From Beta vulgaris subsp. vulgaris (lineage: Eukaryota; Streptophyta; Magnoliopsida; Caryophyllales; Amaranthaceae): DNA of 64,000 bases. Every line of letters starts with the position of its first letter. Positions within the stretch are counted from its first letter, which is position 1. The DNA is taken from the NCBI RefSeq assembly GCF_026745355.1, contig NC_079209.1, positions 16,180,301-16,244,300 of the forward strand, read 5' to 3'. Shown piece by piece: positions 12,212-24,075 of this stretch. Below the pieces are notes generated by a model that saw only the letters and a list, made by a program, of their open reading frames with translations, had not been told where the DNA came from and searched no databases. The position numbers and the translations under genes were made by a program.

Positions 12212-12529
12212 CTCGCTCCGTTTCCTAAAGATCTTCCCACTTACTGTTCCTACAAATACCAAGGAAATCAAGTTGTGTGGGGCATGGTGTGAGTAAAGTA
12301 GGAGAGAGAAAAGGGTTAAGATAAATAAACAAATTAAAAGGGGTTAAAGTAGGAGAGAGAAAGAGAGTAAAATTGAATTAATAATGTAATGGTGGACATA
12401 TGATAGTGACATGAGGGGGTAAATAAGGAAATTTGTTTTGCCAAATAAGGAATAAAGCAAAAGAAGGAAGATCTTTTGGAAACACCGTTAAACCAAAAAA
12501 GAGGGGAGATCTTTAGGAAACGGAAGGAG
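12212..12529 (-). mobile_element. Stowaway-type MITE, copy 1
   Basis: 318 bp flanked by TA at 12210-12211 and 12530-12531. Ends are CTCGCTCCGTTTCCTAAAGATCTTCCC and, inverted, GGGGAGATCTTTAGGAAACGGAAGGAG. The interior includes GGGGCATGGTGTGAGTAAAGTAGGAG. It is the same family as 35352-35666, 45948-46225 and 60594-60924, in opposite orientation to those three. TA duplication and CTCCCTCCGTTTC ends mark Stowaway (Tc1/mariner) MITEs. Confidence 0.9.
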
Positions 12530-12731
12530 TATTTATTTAGATGAATAATAACATATTATTTTATTTTCTATTTTAGATACTAGAAATCATTATAAGAATT
12601 GTGTACTCGTATGTAATTATAACTAATGAGTATTACAAAATCAAACAAAATATGTCTTTTAATATTATATTTTTAAATTTGAGTTATATAAAGATTAAAA
12701 AAAAGAGTTCTAGATAGATAAAAGTACATAT

Positions 12732-12940
12732 CTACCTCGTCTTTGATTACTTGCAAAATTTGTGTGGGAACAGGTATGTAGGAGATGAGAAAAAGGGTGT
12801 AGTAGGGACTAGAACTTTAGGAAGATGAAAAAAAATAAAGTCTTCTTATTTGGGCATCATGATTACTAAATAAAGAAATATAGTAAGAAACAAGATATCC
12901 ATTCATAGTAAATGTAGCAAGTAAAAAAAGATGGAGGAAG
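12732..12940. mobile_element. Second Stowaway-like MITE family
   Basis: Ends are CTACCTCGTCTTTGATTACTTGC and, inverted, GCAAGTAAAAAAAGATGGAGGAAG followed by TA. Size is about 210 bp. The termini resemble the CTCCCTCCGTC...ACTTGC Stowaway type. The left TA is blurred, so the left edge is approximate. Confidence 0.6.
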
Positions 12941-12999
12941 TATAATTTTCGATGGTGATAAAGTTAAATTTTAGTTTTGACTAGAAAACCTAAAAAGAT

Positions 13000-14096
13000 G
13001 GGTTTTTTCACCAGGTACCCCTGTGGTTTTTCAAAATTCATGGGGTACCCCTGGTTTTAAAAAAATGCACAAGGTACCCTTATTGTTTAAGTTAAATGCA
13101 CCAAATACACTTAATGACTAACGGTATCAAGTTTCCGATAGTCATTAGGGTTAATTAACTCCTCTAACCCTAATTAAGCCCTAATTAAACCCTAATTAAC
13201 TAACTAAACCATAATTAACTAACTAAACCCTAACTCCATAACTTGAAACCCTAACCACCCAACCCACCCCCACCCCCACCCCCACCCCGGCAGCATACCC
13301 CCTCCCCCTCCCCCGGCAACATCTTCCCTCCCCACCCCGGCAACATCTCCCCTCCCCCTCCCCTGACAACATCTCTCCAACCCCACCGCTGGCAGTATCC
13401 CCCACCCCTAGCAGCAATTTCGAAAATCATTTTTTTTTCAAAGACTGATTTCGAAAATCAATTTCGAAAATCAATTTCGAAATCATTTTCAAAAATCATT
13501 TTCCAAAACATTTTCAAAATCATTTTCGAAAACATTTTCAAAATCATTTTCAAAAACATTATTTTCGAAAGAAAACCATTTTCGAAACCAATTTTCGAAA
13601 ACCATTTTCGAAACTGTTTTCGAAAACCTTTTGCGAAAAAAATTTTCGAATACCCATTTTGAAATCAATTTCGAAAACCATTTTCGAAATCAGTTTTTGA
13701 AAAAAAAAATTAAATGAAGAAGAAGGAGGAGAGAGAAAAAGAAATGAAGAAGAAGGGCTGCGGGGTGGGGGGTAGGCTGCGGGGTTAGGCTGCGGGGTCC
13801 GGGCTGCGAGATGAGGAGAGGGTGGTTGTGGGGTAAGGGAGGGGCTGGGGAAGGTAGAAGCCAGAAGGGGGATGTAGTGGGTGGGTGGTAGTTAGGGTTT
13901 AGGTTGGGGGTGGGTGTGGAGGTGTTAGAGGGTTAGGCTAATTAAGGTTAATGACTAACGAAAACTTAACGCCATTAGTCATTAAGGGCATTTGGTGCAT
14001 TTTATTGAAACAATAAGGGTACCTTGTGCATTTTTTAAAAACCAGGGGTACCCCATGAATTTTGAAAAACCACAGGGGTACCTGGTGAAAAAACCG
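13000..14096. mobile_element. Non-autonomous Mutator-like element with 9-bp TSD
   Basis: 1097 bp flanked by a perfect 9-bp duplication TAAAAAGAT (12991-12999 and 14097-14105). Long terminal inverted repeats of about 140 bp begin GGTTTTTTCACCAGGTACCCC and include GCACAAGGTACCC and the GACTAACG...TTAGTCATTA block. A 9-bp duplication with long inverted repeats points to the Mutator superfamily. The interior has no transposase: it holds a C-rich tract (13255-13400), a TTTTCGAAAA repeat (13423-13710) and a G-rich tract (13750-13930). A related end occurs at 39391. Confidence 0.85.
13423..13710. repeat. TTTTCGAAAA-type short tandem repeat
   Basis: About 290 bp of variants of ATTTTCGAAAACC inside the Mutator-like element. 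Many units contain the self-complementary TTTCGAAA, so the array could form multiple small hairpins. Confidence 0.85.
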
Positions 14097-14105
14097 TAAA
14101 AAGAT

Positions 14106-14500
14106 TATATATATACAATATAAATTATGTATAATATTACTAGATTCTCTGGAAACATATAACTTTTATACTATCGTACTTGCTTACACCTATAAAAAAT
14201 TAGATGAATGTCTTATTTATAAAACATATGTTGGATCATATTATGGTGAAAAAGTTATAAGAAGATTATTAGTTTAATGTAAGAAAAAGTACTCCAATGA
14301 ATTATGCTAAGTATATGGGAATATTAGAAATATGAAGAAAAATTAGATTTTAATTTTAAATAAATTATCTAAAATTTAGTAAGACAGTGGAGTATTATAA
14401 CTTTTACTAAATACTAACTACAAATACATAATCTCATTGTAATTGAATAAAGTTTGAGATTTGCATTTTAATAATAATCATTAATTAAAAAATTCTTACT
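14106..14500. other. AT-rich intergenic
   Basis: No gene or element end recognised; faint similarity to the dispersed repeat at 12060-12205. Confidence 0.5.
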
Positions 14501-14504
14501 TTTA

Positions 14505-14785
<281 letters not shown>

Positions 14786-14799
14786 TATTATATTAATTG

Positions 14800-16290
14800 C
14801 ACAATTATCTCTAGTAATGATTTGCTTGATAAATTATTTAGAAATTTTTGTTGAAGAAAATCATCTTTATAATACAACAATATAGTCAAAGAAAGTAATT
14901 GAACATCAGCAATATTATTTTTGCCAAATTCCGTAATTATTATTTGACTTGAAGTTGGTCCAACGTGTTATTTAATTCATTTGTTGATACCTGAATTTTT
15001 ACCGTAAGGATAAAAAAAAAATCTAGAATAATAACAAAATTATTACGTTAGACTATCTCTATATCTTTCAATAACATTATTATTAAATTGGTTAAAGTAA
15101 TTACATCAAAAAAGAATTTGAAATAAAATAAACCCTTATTTTAATGAATCTATCTTAAAGTTTAATAGGAAGCTCAATTTGTTCAAAAGCTAAAGTATGA
15201 ATGGCAAGTTTAAAAGTTCCTATCAAGTTAGAAGAAAAGAAGCTTGAAGTTTAATGTGTACGTCTCAAAGTCCAAAACAAAACTCATTTAAGCACAAATT
15301 CCTATAAAAAAAATATTATTTAACATATTATTAATGCAACCATGTACGTAAGACCGTAGTGTAAAAAATAAACATCTGAAATACTGCTTTTATTCGAGTC
15401 ATACTAAGCCGAATCTAAACTAAGAGAAGGACATTTATGATCCTCTAAACATCATTATGTGATAGAGCCATTTAATTTTTGTATTTTAATTCATCTTAGT
15501 AGCCTAACGAAATTGTATTCTAATTCATCTTAGTCAAACTGGTTCAGAAATCTTCGTTGTTGTGTTTCTTTTTCTTTTCCTATATTTTTCGATTTTGTAT
15601 CTTGAAAAATGCTCTGCAATTAACTGTTTTCTCATTAGAAATAAAAATTTAACTAATTGTATCTACACATATTATAGATTTTCAATTTTCATATAACAAT
15701 AAACAAAAGTATGTTTTATTTTTAATTACAAAAGTTGCATAGGTTGGATATAAAGAATCACCTTTTGACTGTGACTTCCTTGCTACTTCTTTTGCTTACT
15801 TTTTTCCCACTCTTGATATGGTTCGATTACGCTGTAATCAAAGCAGTATAGCACAACAACAAACTTATGATAACAATAACAAATTACATTACGAACAATG
15901 CATGATAAGAAGGGATTACCTTTGAATTGTGTTCCCTTGTTACTCATGTTGGTTTGTTTTCTACTCCTCTTAGTTTAGGATGTTGTCTTTTTGTTTAAGG
16001 AAGAATGATGAAATTTTTTGGAGCTTCTAGATCTATGGTTACTTTTGGGAGTTAGGTAGAAGTTAACAGAATATAGTGTGAGTTAATCATGGTGTTTTAT
16101 TTTTGAAAGATAATGAGCATACTGACTTCGTTGTAGAGTGTTTGGATACTGTACATAATATTGTTCGATTTATTTTTTATGTGTGGTTTTTTTTTAAAAA
16201 AAAAATTAAGTAGTTAGTATTTTAATTAGTGTTCTCTGTTTTTTTTTTGTATTTCCAATCTTTTATTTTATTGAATGTAATTTGCTTAAT
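14800..16290. other. AT-rich intergenic, nothing recognised
   Basis: About 1.5 kb with no convincing reading frame, RNA gene or element terminus on either strand. Confidence 0.5.
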
Positions 16291-16295
16291 TTGTT

Positions 16296-16460
16296 ATGGG
16301 TAAAATAGGGGTTTTTTATATTTTGGTGTCCCACCCCTCTTGACATAGCGTGGGTAGCATGGGAAAACATGTAAAGAATAAATTAATTGTTAATTATCTC
16401 TATTGTATATGGGAAGAGGGGTAGGACACCAAAATATAAAAACACCCATTTTACCCTCAA
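16296..16460. mobile_element. Inverted pair of Helitron-type 5' termini
   Basis: From 16397 the plus strand reads TCTCTATTGTATATGGGAAG and on through AGGACACCAAAATAT to a TTTTACCCTC block, following A (an A|T junction). The same family forms the 5' end of the element at 50427-51594. A diverged inverted copy without the first dozen bases lies at 16296-16345, about 70 bp away. No 3' end with CTRR and a hairpin was identified, so only termini are called. Confidence 0.55.
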
Positions 16461-16800
16461 ATCTCTCCAAATTATAACATATCCACTAAGAAACAAAAAA
16501 AAAAACACACAAAAACTAACTAACTTTTTCAAAAACCAAATAAAAACGATTAAAAAAAGTACAACGTGCACACAAGGTAATGTAACTGCCCAACACAATT
16601 CCTAATTACATGGAAAATCTTTAACTGCAACCACATAATTTGAAGTCACTTCTTTAGTTCGTCTTCTTCTCCTTCCTCTTTTCGCATTATCTCCACTTCA
16701 ATTCATCCTCTTTACAACTCACAAAAACACAAACAAAATATCCAAGATACACAAGTATTATAATAGAGATTGTACCAAGATCATGTAATTAAAGAGCGAT
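16461..16800. other. AT-rich intergenic, possible Helitron interior
   Basis: No gene. The overlapping short frames on both strands at 16383-16605 follow the inverted repeat and low-complexity sequence and are not believable proteins. Confidence 0.4.
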
Positions 16801-16802
16801 AA

Positions 16803-17082
16803 CACAAATGGAAAAAAGCCCATCTGATGCGGTCAAAATCGGCCTTACTGATGCGATTTTGGTCCACATCATGTGGGCTCGCAGCAGCTTCCAATCATTT
16901 ACTAATCCGGTAAAAAACGACATAAAATGATTTACTGATATAGTTCTTAAGGAAAACCGCATTAGTTAATCACATTAACTGATGCGGTTTTCCTTAAGAA
17001 CCACATTAATATTCATCTTGGCGCCAATTTTTGGTGAGCTTTGGGAACAAACTGATCCGGTTATGTTAGAGAACCGGATCAG

Positions 17083-17122
<40 letters not shown>

Positions 17123-17130
17123 CTTATACA
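16803..17130. repeat. Subterminal repeats of a CACTA-like element (CTGATGCGGTT family)
   Basis: Starts CACAAATGGAAAAAAGCCC, two changes from the CACTAGTGGAAAAA end seen elsewhere here. Many direct and inverted copies of ACTGATGCGGTTTT/ACTGATCCGGTT follow, including a long palindrome at 16940-17012 (GTTCTTAAGGAAAACCGCATTA and its complement). Short inverted subterminal repeats like these are typical CACTA transposase-binding regions. It probably marks the left end of the minus-strand En/Spm-like element to the right; the opposite end was not found. Confidence 0.5.
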
Positions 17131-17140
17131 AGTCAAAATG

Positions 17141-17584
<444 letters not shown>

Positions 17585-17611
17585 TTTGAGAATGTACTAC
17601 AGATGAAGTTT

Positions 17612-17830
17612 TTAAATAAGTACTAAAATAAAAATAAACATCATGTAAGTAGCTAGTAACATAATAAGAACAAAGAAGCTCAAAGGCGCGACATCTTCTT
17701 CACATGTAAATGCCGGTAATATAAGGTAGCGTGCTAGGAAATCCCGAACCTCGTTTATCTCGGCGGTGGTGAAAGAACTCTCCATTCTCGCCCTTGAGGA
17801 ATACATTATAAAACAAATATAACGGAACAC
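17612..17830 (-). pseudogene. Possible Ulp1-like C-terminal exon fragment
   Basis: A 72-residue minus-strand stretch contains INEVRDFLARYLI. This resembles INEVKNKWARYFI at the end of the Ulp1-type protease in the plus-strand element (34690-34740). It lies at the 3' side of the minus-strand En/Spm-like element, where such a domain would be expected. No catalytic residues are present. Called on this short similarity only. Confidence 0.3.
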
Positions 17831-17929
17831 ACATAAGACTTTACTTGACTCTAAAGAGATTAAGCAAATAATATAATGTAAGAATTAAGGAAATCAAGCT
17901 TTAAAAGCAAAAATCGACCAAGAATGAAA

Positions 17930-19110
17930 ATCATAATTACCCAAAATGGGTTTCATCGCATGTGAGTTAACTTTAGTTGACTCATTTACTTTAGTATGTC
18001 CTTATTAGAACTATATATGACCTTAAAATGAGACTAAGTGCGGGAGGGTAATGAAACTTGAGCTAAGAAGTCAAAAATCGGTCCGAAATGGCCTTCATTA
18101 CCGAAAATGGGTTTGAAAGCATGAGAAATTATTTTACTTGACTCTAATGGTTAAATGTTTTGTTATTATAGCTATAGATGTTCTAACATGAGACTAAATG
18201 CGGGAATTAAGGAAAATGAACATGAAAATCTAATATCGGCCCTAAATGACCTTCATTTACCCAAAATGGGTTTCAAAGCATGATAAATGGTTTTTATTGA
18301 CTCTAATGGTTATATATGTTGCTATTAGAACTATATATGTCCTAACATGTGGCTAAATGTGGGAAACTATGTAAATTAAACTTCAAAGACCAAAATATGC
18401 CTATAAAGACCTTCATTTACCCAAAATGACATTTATCTACCCAAACTGGATTGAGAGCATACGAGTGGACTTTCCTTGACTCTACTAGTTAAATATGTTG
18501 TTATTTTAGCTATACATGTTCTAACATGATACTAAATGCGGGAATTAAGAAAAATGAACATGAAAATCTAATATCGGTCCTAAATGACCTTCAATTACCG
18601 AAAATGGCTTTCAAAGCATGAAAAACGATTTTTCTTCGCTCTAATGGTTATATATGTTGCTATCAGAACTATATATGTCCTAACATGTAGTTAAATATGG
18701 GAACTATGTAAATTCAACTTAAAAGGCCAAAACAGTCCCGAAAAGACCTTCATTTACCCAAAATGACATTTATCCACTTAAAATGGATTGGCAGCATATG
18801 AGTAGACTTTGCTTAACTATATTGGTTAAATATGTTGTTATTATAGATATAAATCTTCTAACATGAGACTAAATGCAAGAATTAAGGAAAATGAACATGA
18901 AAATCTAATATGGGCCCTAAATGACCTTCATTTACCCAAAATGTGTTTCAAAGCATGAAAAATGATTTTTTTTCTTGACTTTAATGGTTATATATGTTTC
19001 TATTAGTACTATATATGTCCTAACATGTGGCTAAATATGGAAAACTAAGTAAATTGAATTTGAAAGGCCAAAATCGCTACGAAAAGGTCAAAATGGGTTG
19101 TTATGTATGA
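17930..19110. repeat. Tandem array, ~160-180 bp units
   Basis: About seven units, each with CCCAAAATGGGTTTCAAAGCATG followed by GACTCTAATGGTTATATATGTTG, CCTAACATGTGGCTAAAT and AAAATCGGCCCTAAATGACC variants. Unit starts are near 17940, 18101, 18259, 18440, 18599, 18778 and 18937. Related units recur at 20460-21240 and 23540-23940. The array appears to be intronic or intergenic sequence of the En/Spm-like element. Confidence 0.9.
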
Positions 19111-19560
19111 TATCTTCTCAAGATCCCCGACTTCCTTGCAACTTGAGGTTATATCGAACATGAACCTCAACATATAGTAAGAAACATACATTTTTTTTTT
19201 TTTTTTTGTTAAAGAAAGAAGTAGCTAAATAATATGTATTACCTTCATTGTTTTCCACTGAGGAACTTTTCCTGTTCTCTCAACCTTCTTAAAACATTTG
19301 TAGTTATAAATTTCATGTGATAAGTGGACAAAGGATGAAATTAGTGAAATGTGCTACGCTAATAGTAAGCATTTTAAGTAACAAACATACCTATTTATGC
19401 ATGATTAATTAGAGGAGTAAGGATCGTGGTGGATCTTGAGCTGCAGAATCAAACTGATATATTGTGTTGTTTGAAGGACAAATCAAGATAAGGGACCAAT
19501 GGGCACTAAAATCTCAAAAAACAAGTTTGGAAGCAATCATGCATGTGAGTACTTGGTGGG
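19111..19560. other. Spacer between tandem array and duplicated transposase segment
   Basis: AT-rich sequence with a poly-T run at 19190-19207. No domain seen. Confidence 0.4.
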
Positions 19561-21372
19561 GCAGCAAGGGGAGGGGGTCTGCAGGGGTGGGGTGTGGCAG
19601 GGGAGAAGCAAGAAGGGGAGGTGGCCGTCGTGGAAAAAAAAGAAGCATGGGAGCAAAAAAAAAAGTGGGGGATAAAAAAAAAAAGCGGGGGACCAAAAAA
19701 AACTAGGCGAGCCAAAAAAAACCCAAGGGGAGCAATTTGAAAGCAGCGCAATTACTTACAACGACATTGGGTATATTCAAGGTCCCCGGATCTGAATTGG
19801 TCATTTTATTGTCTAATTCAAGCATATGCATGGAGCACAACCAATTAGAGACACTGTCAGCTTTGACAGATGCGGCGTTGGAGGTAGACGTTTTCGTTGC
19901 AGAAGGGTAAAATTGGTCGTCAATCCACACCTATCTCGCCCTCGCATAAGTGTAGGAACCCATATGATGGTAGTGGTTCGTCCTCTATCATGCACTATGT
20001 GCATCTTGCTCACACTTAGCCTATAAGATCAAATGGTTAGTTTGAAAACTCATCTAATTGTACTAAAAGTTAATATGCAAAATATAATATAGCTTAAAGC
20101 ACAATACTTACCGCCATCTACGGCGTAGTATTTTGGGAAACAAATGCCTCCCAATATTCTCGTTTTATATGTGACCAAATCTCAAAAGGCATGGTATCCG
20201 GTTGTCATGGATCTTCCTCTCCCCCGTCCTTTTCTGTTTCCTCCATCTCATTTTGCTTTGATTTATGAATTTTACTCCTATTTTCATTCCTGTTTCTCCG
20301 TTTCGTGATCCAACCACTAACTAGTTTGCTTTTGAAAGCTCTAAATCTTTTAGCCACCGCGGATAGGAACAACGCCTTTTTAGCTTCATTAGGAGTAATA
20401 TGGAACAAATTCTATAGAAACAAGAAATAAAAAATTAGTTAATTTCCATATAAATATACATATACATCAGTGAAAACATGTGGCTTAATAATAAAAACAA
20501 AGTAAGTCGAGCATGAATAGCAAAAATCGGCCCAAAATCGCCTTGATTTACCCAAAATTAGTTTCAAAGCAAGTGAAGTGAATTTTCATGACTATAACTG
20601 TTGTATATGTTGTAATTATAGTTATATATATATCCTACATATGGCTAAATACAAAAACCAAAGTGAGTTGAACATGAATAGCAAAAATCGGGTCGAAATG
20701 GCCGCCTTTATTTACCTAGAATGGGTTTTATCTTTTAAAATGGATTTCAAAGTATATGAATGTATTTTTGTTGACTATAATAGTTTTATATGTTGTTATT
20801 AGATCTAAATATGTCATAACATGTGGCTAAATACGTGAAACTAAGTACATTGAACATGAAAAGCAAAATTCGACCCGAAATTGCCTTCATTTACCCAAAA
20901 TGGGTTTTAAAGCGTGTGAAGTGACTTTTTTTCACTATAATTTTTGTATATGTGATAATTATAGTTTTATATGTCCTAAAATGTGGCTGAATACAGAAAA
21001 AAAGTAAGTTGAACATGAATCGCAAAAATCGGCCCCAAATGACCTTTATTTACCCAAAATGAGTTTTATCTTCCCAAATTAGGTTTCAAAGTATATGGAT
21101 GTATATTAGTTGACTCTAATGGTTGTATATGTTGTTATTAGAGTTATATATGTTCTAACATGTGGCTAAATAAAGAAAACAAAGTAAGTTGAACATGAAT
21201 AGCAAAAATCGGCCTGAAATGGCCTTTTTCGGTAAATATGTAAGAATTTATATTACCGATTTGCGTGAAAGCACCAGCTACAGACACAAACAGCCAACCA
21301 AACCCTAAACAATAAAACAAACACAATAGACTACAGAATACAGACATGACCGGTGCCACTAAGGAAAGCTAG
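19561..21372 (-). pseudogene. En/Spm-type transposase segment, duplicate A
   Basis: The minus strand carries a Transposase_24-like exon at 20408-20140 (LFLSAVAKRFRAFKSK...GWITKR, then a Lys/Glu-rich tract and a W..F...T stretch). A further putative exon at 19930-19740 has WIDDQFYPSATKTSTSNAA. Upstream (20460-21240) lies an array of ~170-bp units. In plant Ptta/En/Spm genes this domain is a TnpA-like, probably DNA-binding, component. The segment is repeated at 22614-24075. No long intact frame exists; splice sites were not resolved. The downstream exons needed for a full protein are missing or degraded. Confidence 0.6.
20460..21240. repeat. Tandem array, ~150-180 bp units (second block)
   Basis: Four to five units of the same family as 17930-19110, with motifs AAAATCGGCC...AAATGGCC and CCCAAAATGAGTTT, lying just 5' (minus strand) of the Transposase_24-like exon. 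Confidence 0.85.
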
Positions 21373-21388
21373 CAAGACGTTTCTTCCT

Positions 21389-21860
21389 TCAAAAGTAAAT
21401 TATAAGAAAGAAAGTATTTACCTCTAACTCATGTATAGATGGTGCTGATTTTTGTGTGTTAGGATGGCTAGCTTTGTACTCTAAAGGACGATCTAGTTTA
21501 GGTTGACGTATCGCCGGTAAACCATACTCTGAAAGGACCGCGTTGAAACTTTTCGTGAGTTTCTCCGTCACCATTAATGTAATTTCCTCCATAAGCTTCT
21601 CCTGGAGAGCTTATGCCACAACTTCCATATCATGTGGTGTGGAAACATTATAGCGTGATTTTGTACCCATGGAAGACTATTTAGTATAGGCTTTTGTCAC
21701 ACCGAGACGAATTCCACCAAAACCCCTCAAACGTCCATTTTTGTCCTTTTCAAAAATCTCATAAATAGCATCTTTGTTGCCTTTGGGAGTGAACTCGCTG
21801 CTAACCTCTTTTTGCTTGAGCCCCATCTATATAGGATATAGAACAACAAGTGTTAGTTTT
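21389..21860 (-). pseudogene. En/Spm-type transposase exons (GRLRGFGG region)
   Basis: Reading right to left, 21830-21690 gives SSEFTPKGNKDAIYEIF then GRLRGFGGIRLGVTKAY, matching the Gly-rich GRVRGxGGG segment found after the Transposase_24 domain in plant Ptta/En/Spm proteins. A stop interrupts it near 21680. It continues as a helical stretch at 21592-21390 (EEITLMVTEKLTKSFNAVLSEYGLP). The exons belong downstream of the copy-B transposase exon at 23461, with the G-rich minisatellite in the intron between. Product is non-functional as read. Confidence 0.55.
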
Positions 21861-21869
21861 AAAATTAAC

Positions 21870-22640
21870 AAATTAACAGGGGGGTTGTGCAAGGAAGAGG
21901 GGAATTGTGCAAGTGAATGAGAGCGAGTGTGCTAGGGGGTTGGCAGTTAGGGGGGGGGGGAGGGAAACAAGGTCTGAGAGTTGACAGGTGGGAGGGTGGC
22001 ACGCTAGTGGGGGGTCGTAGGTCTGAGGGTTTTACAAAGTGGCAAGCTGGTGGGGGCATCAAGGGGGAGGGCAATCGGTGGGAGGGTGGCAGGCTGGTGG
22101 GAGGGATCGGGGGGGGGGGGGGGGGAGCAGGTCTAAGGGTTTTGCAAGGTGGTAGGCTGGTGGGGGGCAGCAAGGGGAGGGTGACAAGCTGGTGGGGGCC
22201 AGCAAGGGGGGGGGGGGGGGAGGGGCAACATATCTTAGGGTGCGCAAGGTGACAGGCTGGTGTGGGGGAGTATGTCTTAGGATTCTGCAAGGTGGCAGGC
22301 TAGTGGGGGGCTATAAGGGGGGAGCCCAGTAGGTCTGAGGGTTCTGCACGGTGGCAGGCTAGTGGGCGGAACAAGGGGGAAGTGAAGTAGTTGGGGAGGG
22401 GGTTAGTAGGGGTGAGGCAACAAGGGGAGGGGGTGACAGAAGTGGGCCAGCAACAGGAGAGGGGTTTGTAGGGGTGAGGAAGCAAGGGGAGGGGGGTGAC
22501 AGGGGTGGGGCAGCAAGTGGAGGGGGGTAGTAAAAGGTGGGGCAGCAAGGGGACGGGGTTCTAAAGGGGTGGAGCAGCAAGCGGAGGAGGGTGGCAGTGG
22601 TGGGGGCAGTAAGGGGAGGGGGTCTGCAGGGGTGGGGCAG
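21870..22640. repeat. G-rich minisatellite
   Basis: About 770 bp of G-rich units such as GGTGGCAGGCTGGTGGGGG and GGGGCAGCAAGGGGAGGGGG, with G runs up to 14. Pro-rich (minus) and Gly-rich (plus) frames over it are artefacts. It sits between transposase exons and next to the duplicated segment. Confidence 0.92.
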
Positions 22641-24075
22641 CAAGGGGTAGGGTGTGGCAGGGGAGAAGCAGGAAGGGGAGGTGGCCGTCGTGGAAAAAAA
22701 AAAGCATGGGAGCAAAAAAAAAGTGGGGGATAAAAAAAAAGCGGGGGACCAAAAAAAACTCAGCGAGCCAAAAAAAACCCGAGGGGAGCAATTTGAAAGC
22801 AGCGCAATTACTTACAACAACATTGGGTATATTCAAGGTCCCCGGATCTGAATTGGTCATTTTATTGTCTAATTCAAGCATATGCATGGAGCACAACCAA
22901 TTAGAGACACTGTCAACTTTGACAGATGCGGCGTTGGAGGTAGAAGTTGTCGTTGTAGAAGGGTAAAATTGGTTGTCAATCCACACCTATCTCGCCCTCG
23001 CATAAGTGTAGGAACCCATATGATGGTAGTGGTTCCTCTGTCATGCACTATGTGCATGTTTCTCACACTTAGCCTATAAGATCAAATGGTTAGTTTGAAA
23101 ACTCATCTAATTGTACTAAAAGTAAATATGCAAATTCTGATATAGCTTAAAGCACAATACTTGCCACCATCTGCGGCGTAGTATTTTGGGAAACAAATGC
23201 CTCCCAATATTCTCGTTTTATATGTGACCAAATCTCAAAAGGCATGGTATCCGGTTGTCGTTGATCTTCCTCTGCCCCGTCCTTTTCTGTTTTCTCCATC
23301 TCATTTTGCTTTGATTTATGAATTTTCCTCCTATTTTCATTCCTCTTTCTCCGTTTCGTGATCCAACCACTAACTATTTTGCTTTTGAAAGCTCTAAATC
23401 TTTTAGCCACCGCGGATAGGAACAACGCCTTTTTAGCTTCATTAGGAGTAATATGGAACAAATTCTATAAAAACAAGAAATAAACAATTAGTTAATTTCC
23501 ATATACGTATACATATACATCAATGAAAACATGTGGCATAATAATAAAAACAAAGTAAGTCGAGCATAAATAGCAAAAATCGGCTCGAAATCGGCTTGAT
23601 TTACCCAAAATGAGTTTCAAAGCAAGTGAAGTGAATTTTCATGACTATAACTGTTGTATATGTTGTAATTATAGTTACATATGTCCTAAAATATGGCTAA
23701 ATACAAAAAAAAGTAAGTTGAACATTAACCAAAAATCGACCCCAAATGACCTTTATTTACCCAAAATGAGTTTTATCTTCCAAATTAGTTTCAAAGTATG
23801 TGAATGTATATTAGTTGACTCTAATGGTTGTGTATGTTGTTATTAGGGTTAAATATGTACAAACATGTGGCTAAATAAGGAAAACAAAGTAAGTTGAACA
23901 TGAATAGCAAAAATCGGCCTGAAACGGCCCTTTTTTCGGTAAATATGTAAGAAGTTATATTACCAATTTGCGTGAAAGCACCAGCTACAAACACAAACAA
24001 CTAACCCCAAACAATAAAACAAACACAGCAGACTACAGAATACATACATGACCAGAGCCACTAAGGAAAGTCTTA
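22614..24075 (-). pseudogene. En/Spm-type transposase segment, duplicate B
   Basis: Near-identical copy of 19561-21372, shortened by about 350 bp in the array part. The Transposase_24-like exon at 23461-23150 is longest here: LFLSAVAKRFRAFKSKIVSGW, a Lys/Arg-rich tract, then PFEIWSHIKREYWEAFVSQNTTP. The second exon lies at 22986-22800 (WIDNQFYPSTTTTSTS). Similarity to copy A starts in the G-rich tract (GTCTGCAGGGGTGGGG) and stops after CCACTAAGGAAAG (24060-24072), where LINE sequence begins. Frames are open over the core exon, but the gene is incomplete. Confidence 0.6.
23540..23945. repeat. Tandem array remnant (third block)
   Basis: About two to three units matching 20460-21240 inside duplicate B. 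Confidence 0.8.

Noticed and set aside
21865..22715. Proline-rich (minus) and glycine-rich (plus) frames up to 141 residues
   Set aside because: Translations of the G-rich minisatellite in several frames at once; no independent coding signal.
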